Below are positions 60,635-64,000 of a stretch of DNA of 64,000 nt, piece after piece. The notes under the pieces were generated by a model. That model made no database searches. It was given only the letters and a program-made list of their open reading frames with translations, and was not told the origin of the DNA. How positions within the stretch are numbered: position 1 is the first letter of the stretch; the number at the start of each line of letters is the position of its first letter. The DNA is from Pyrofollis japonicus. Its GTDB lineage: Archaea > Thermoproteota > Thermoprotei_A > Sulfolobales > Pyrodictiaceae. Position numbers and translations under genes: made by a program. The stretch covers positions 1,913,126-1,977,125 of the forward strand of contig NZ_AP028634.1 of NCBI RefSeq assembly GCF_033097485.1, read 5' to 3'.

Positions 60635-61363
60635 GTGTCGTACAATAAACCCTTAATCTATGTTGGCACTTCTGGCTGGCTATACGATTGGAACATTAAG
60701 GGCACTCTAGACTGGTACATAGCTCATAGCGGGCTTAATGCCGTAGAACTCAACGCGTCCTTCTATCGCTTTCCCTACCCTAACCAGGTAAAGTCGTGGG
60801 CTCGTAAGGGCAGGGCTCTTCGATGGAGCATAAAAATCCATAGATCAATAACTCATACGCGAAGGCTTAATGAGAAAGCGTATCCCCTTTGGGATAGGTT
60901 TAGGAAACTCTTCGAACCAATGGAGAATGAAGGTATAGTCGATTTTTACCTACTCCAGCTTCCTCCCAGCTTTGATGCGCGCCAAGAATATGTGGAGAGA
61001 ATCAAGCGCTTCGCACAATATACTAGACTTGGAGCCAGACTTGCAATAGAGTTTCGGCACGACTCGTGGTTCAGGGACGGACTAGGAGTGAGACTATGCA
61101 GAGAGCTAGGTGCAACTTTTGTCTCCATAGATGCCCCCATAGGCACTTACATAGATAAAAGCAACGACCAAGTGTATCTACGTATACATGGACGCTATGA
61201 GTGGTATGCATATGATTACAGCGAGGAAGAACTAAGAGAACTTGCTGAAAAACTCGTCGAGCTTAATCCGAAGAAAATATACGTGTTCTTCAACAATGAT
61301 CACTGGATGCTCGAAAACGCGAGAACAATGCTAAGGATCCTAAAAGAACTAGTAAATGCTTAG
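60635..61363 (+). CDS. DUF72-family protein
   Basis: TIM-barrel-like protein of 242 residues: IYVGTSGWLYDWN at the N terminus, LNAVELNASFYRFP, WSIKIHRSITHTRRL, LLQLPPSF, LAIEFRHDSWF and VYLRIHGRYEWYAYDYSEEEL, with a final YVFFNNDHWMLENARTM. These are the full DUF72 signatures. A nuclease or isomerase role has been discussed for the fold, but function is unknown. GTG is the start behind AGGAGGGGCTCG. Its end overlaps the convergent gene by four bases. Confidence 0.92.
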   Translation: MSYNKPLIYVGTSGWLYDWNIKGTLDWYIAHSGLNAVELNASFYRFPYPNQVKSWARKGRALRWSIKIHRSITHTRRLNEKAYPLWDRFRKLFEPMENEGIVDFYLLQLPPSFDARQEYVERIKRFAQYTRLGARLAIEFRHDSWFRDGLGVRLCRELGATFVSIDAPIGTYIDKSNDQVYLRIHGRYEWYAYDYSEEELRELAEKLVELNPKKIYVFFNNDHWMLENARTMLRILKELVNA

Positions 61364-62742
61364 TGGGTTTCAAACCACTTTATCACTTCCGTGAACCACT
61401 CGTAGTCGTGGAACCCCATAGCTATCAGCATCTTGTCGCCACCTTCTTTCCACACTAGTATGCCGGGTACCCCCCGTATACCGACGTCTGGGGCATGCTC
61501 CATAGACTTGTCTACGTACTGTGCTGCAGGGCAAAGCTCAGTAACGTTCAGCTCCTTTCGCAAGGTATCTATTTTCTCTTTTAGCTTTTGCTCAGCTTTG
61601 CCGCTCAAGATGTAGCTGTATAGCTCACTATAAGTTTGCTGAAATATCTCATAATACTTCCATGCGTCTCCGGTTTTGTTATAGTAGCATAGTAGTAGCT
61701 TGTGGAACGTGACAGCCTCGGGGACGTTGTGTACGATGAAGTCCATTATGTGAATGGTTACGGTGTTGTTTCTGGCGAATTCAACTAGCTTAGGCATTAC
61801 CTCCTTGTACAGCCTTGCACAGTAGGGGCACAATATGTCGTCGAAGATTACTATGTGTATCTTCCCGCTACCTATTGCAGGGTGTGTATCAAGGTATGGT
61901 ACTGGGCGGTACTTCACAAGTGCCGCTGAAGCTAATCCTAGGCCTGCTATGAGCTCCGTAAGCTCTCCATTCTTGTCAGTAAATACCCCTTTGGAGACCT
62001 GGACTAGGTCCGGATTATACTGGGTCAGATTTGCATCACTTAGTATGTATATCGCTGGATAAGTTTGTGGCTCACTGTTGACCGGGGGCTTGTCACTTAC
62101 CTTGATATTTTTCACCTCTGCTACAGCTATGGCTGACAAGGCAATGCTAAGACGCCCCTTGGCTACGCCAAGGTACTTCTCGTTTACCTGTGTACCAGGA
62201 GCATCACCGTTGACGATGATTACTTCAGCGCTATGCGTATACTTTGGCGTGGCCTTTTCGGGGCTGAGCCCTTGCTGGGCCAGATACATACCTGCCTGCG
62301 TAGCAAAGGATGCGAAGTAGTCGTAGCGGAACGGATAGAAGCCTCCGGGCAGCGGCTTATCTATAATGAACTGGGCTAGCTTACCCTTGATGTCGCTGAG
62401 ATTTAGTTTGAACACTAGTGCCGGGTACACGGGGAGGGACGTCAGCCCGGTTTCCTTGTCGCTAAGTACGCAGAACTTGGCGTTACGGGGTAATTCGCTT
62501 CGTAGCTGGTTCTTGATGAATTGTAGAAGCGCCTTGGCGTAATCCTCTTGCCCATCCTCGTAGACTATTATGGCTGAGGGGCCTTGTAGGCAAGCCTTCA
62601 CATCCTGGCTATTCTCTGGCACCGACTCCACCTTCGAGGCCGAAGACTGGCCTTTATTCATTAATAAATAGGCCGCCGCACCTACGGCAACTAGAGCTAT
62701 TACCAACGCTGTGACTAGTACGGGGGTAGATACTGCTTTCAA
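61360..62742 (-). CDS. Membrane-anchored thiol-disulfide (DsbA-like) protein with large N-terminal domain
   Basis: Protein of 460 residues. Residues 7-28 form a signal anchor. Residues 30-280 are an uncharacterised extracytoplasmic domain with two cysteines (C51, C91). The C-terminal thioredoxin fold has CPYC (C305, C308) in IVIFDDILCPYCARLYKEV and a cis-proline turn GVPGILVW near 435, with further cysteines in LLCYYNK and ELCPAAQ. It probably catalyses disulfide formation or isomerisation outside the cell. ATG 62742 is the start. Confidence 0.82.
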   Translation of the reverse strand: MKAVSTPVLVTALVIALVAVGAAAYLLMNKGQSSASKVESVPENSQDVKACLQGPSAIIVYEDGQEDYAKALLQFIKNQLRSELPRNAKFCVLSDKETGLTSLPVYPALVFKLNLSDIKGKLAQFIIDKPLPGGFYPFRYDYFASFATQAGMYLAQQGLSPEKATPKYTHSAEVIIVNGDAPGTQVNEKYLGVAKGRLSIALSAIAVAEVKNIKVSDKPPVNSEPQTYPAIYILSDANLTQYNPDLVQVSKGVFTDKNGELTELIAGLGLASAALVKYRPVPYLDTHPAIGSGKIHIVIFDDILCPYCARLYKEVMPKLVEFARNNTVTIHIMDFIVHNVPEAVTFHKLLLCYYNKTGDAWKYYEIFQQTYSELYSYILSGKAEQKLKEKIDTLRKELNVTELCPAAQYVDKSMEHAPDVGIRGVPGILVWKEGGDKMLIAMGFHDYEWFTEVIKWFETH

Positions 62743-62947
62743 GGCTGTCTCGCCTTTTTCGCTGTTCTAGGCTCTCTGCTTACCAGAACCCCCTTGTAAC
62801 CTTATTTGCTAGGGCAACGAGGATAGATAGGTGTGCCTAGGAGACAAGTTCTTGCCTGCTATGTAAACAGAGTAGCCTAGAATACCCGAGACAAAGATAA
62901 TATTGAGCATAGGATGATAAAGAAGCGTTATCGGGGTGAAAGAGCTT

Positions 62948-64000
62948 TTGAGCGAGGAATTGTTCCGCCACGAAGCAGTCAAGGAGATACTGCGCAAGTA
63001 TAGGACCATCTGGGCATTGGGTCACGCAATGGCGCTCATGAGCTGGGATCTAGAAACCTATATGCCGCGTGACGGTATCCGAGACCGCTCTGTGGCGTTC
63101 GAGGAGCTCGAGGCGCTGCAACACAAGTTCATAAAGGATCCGGAGCTAGAGAAGCTCGTTGAGCGCGCGGAAAAAGACCTAGACTCGCTTAATGATTTTG
63201 AGCGCGGCGTTGTAAGGGTAATGAAGAGAAGGATAAGGATAGCGAAAGCTATACCAGAGGAGCTTGTCCGCAAAGAAGCTAAGATAACCAGTGAGGCAAC
63301 CGTTGTCTGGCGGGAGGCAAAAAAGAAGTCCGACTTCAACATGTTCAAGCCATACCTTGAACAAATAGTTGAAATTCAGCGAGAAAAAGCAGAAAGACTG
63401 GGCTACGAAGAGCATCCTTACGATGCGCTCCTAGACTTGTACGAGGAGGGGCTGCGGACACGAGACGTAGAAAGAGTATTTGAGGAACTTGTACCAGCTA
63501 CCAAGAGGATCCTCGAGGAGATCAGGAAACAAGGATTCTACCCCCAGCACCACCCGCTCGAAGAAAAAGAATACGATGTTGATGCAGCGCGAAAGATGCT
63601 ACGCGAAATACTTGATGGTTTCGAATGGCCCTGGAACCGCGGCAGGCTTGACGAATCAGCCCACCCCTTCACAATAGACATGGGTGTAAATGATGTCCGC
63701 ATAACGGTTAGATACGAAGGAAAAGACGTCAAGAGAGCAGTCTATAGTCTTGTACACGAATATGGACACGCTCTCTACGAGCTACAAGTGGATCCGCGCC
63801 TCTCATACACCCCCATAGGCAGCGGCGTCAGTATGGGAATACATGAAGGCCAGTCAAGGTTCTGGGAGAACATAGTGGGTAGGGGTCCGTGGTTCATAAG
63901 GTGGCTGAAGGAGAAGCTTGACAAGCACATAGGGTACACGAAGGATTTCGATGAAGTAGAGATATACAAATACGTTAACACGGTTAGGCCAGACCTTATA
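62948..64000 (+). CDS. M32 carboxypeptidase (Taq type), 3' end outside the window
   Basis: Open frame running off the window end with at least 351 residues; the family is usually about 500. The N-terminal SWDLETYMPRDG and the zinc motif HEYGH (63755-63769) in LVHEYGHALYELQV identify thermostable metallocarboxypeptidase M32. Substrate segments include GVNDVRITVRYEGKD and GVSMGIHEGQSRFWEN; the latter is the conserved HEGQSR. TTG 62948 is preferred because GGGGTGA ends eight bases before it; GTG 62936 is part of that site. GATAA/TTATC (62916-62932) can pair just upstream. Confidence 0.88.
   Translation, partial: MSEELFRHEAVKEILRKYRTIWALGHAMALMSWDLETYMPRDGIRDRSVAFEELEALQHKFIKDPELEKLVERAEKDLDSLNDFERGVVRVMKRRIRIAKAIPEELVRKEAKITSEATVVWREAKKKSDFNMFKPYLEQIVEIQREKAERLGYEEHPYDALLDLYEEGLRTRDVERVFEELVPATKRILEEIRKQGFYPQHHPLEEKEYDVDAARKMLREILDGFEWPWNRGRLDESAHPFTIDMGVNDVRITVRYEGKDVKRAVYSLVHEYGHALYELQVDPRLSYTPIGSGVSMGIHEGQSRFWENIVGRGPWFIRWLKEKLDKHIGYTKDFDEVEIYKYVNTVRPDLI

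Overview
This window looks like a hyperthermophilic crenarchaeon, most likely Desulfurococcales close to the Pyrodictium/Hyperthermus group. That is inferred from gene content; no rRNA is present. Pointers are archaeal/eukaryote-type genes (Spt4, S24e, S27ae, S15, S3ae, L12, separate Kae1/Bud32/Pcc1, Hel308, TIP49), GTG and TTG starts beside ATG, Shine-Dalgarno sites of the GGTGAT/GGGGTG type, TATA boxes about 25 bases before starts, and a polysulfide-reductase-type respiratory operon. I saw no rRNA, tRNA, CRISPR array, insertion sequence, integrase or prophage. The window reads as chromosomal core and near-core DNA.

Layout. 1-8 kb: an information-processing block with Spt4, dephospho-CoA kinase, S24e, S27ae, Kae1, Bud32 and XTPase; then S15; then a RecJ/Cdc45-like protein, Pcc1 and S3ae; then a THUMP-SPOUT methyltransferase. 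Three KEOPS subunits are thus interleaved with ribosomal proteins. 10.3-14.9 kb: a membrane-anchored molybdopterin oxidoreductase operon (NrfD-like, Mo subunit with Tat signal, four-cluster ferredoxin), preceded by a long AT-rich control region. 15-25 kb: ATP-dependent DNA ligase, CPA2 antiporter with CBS domains, KaiC-like ATPase, Cas4-like protein with a decayed active site, aminotransferase, reductase-like and TIM-barrel proteins. 25-31 kb: rhomboid protease and the TldD/TldE pair. 31-37 kb: a solute-binding protein and double permease without an ATPase, and two divergent PP-loop (PAPS-reductase-like) genes. 37-47 kb: Hel308, a radical SAM protein, TIP49, IMP dehydrogenase and an ABC exporter. 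47-54 kb: orphan L12, asparaginase, flavoprotein, thymidylate kinase, FeoA, m5C methyltransferase, epimerase, AMMECR1 and an ASCH protein. 54-64 kb: DRG GTPase, small membrane proteins, HAD phosphatase, MEMO, GH130 enzyme, radical SAM, DUF72, a membrane-anchored CPYC protein and the start of an M32 carboxypeptidase.

The most interesting signals are in RNA. A leader hairpin before the GH130 gene contains boxes C and D in kink-turn geometry and overlaps the ribosome binding site. The rps15 leader can form two mutually exclusive hairpins. There is a probable C/D box sRNA with its own promoter before hel308 and a strongly folded segment after the KaiC-like gene. Among proteins the oddities are a Kae1 gene without a start codon where one is expected, a probable frameshift after the ferredoxin gene, a degenerate Cas4-like protein, a thymidylate kinase lacking the P-loop lysine, and the divergent PP-loop pair.
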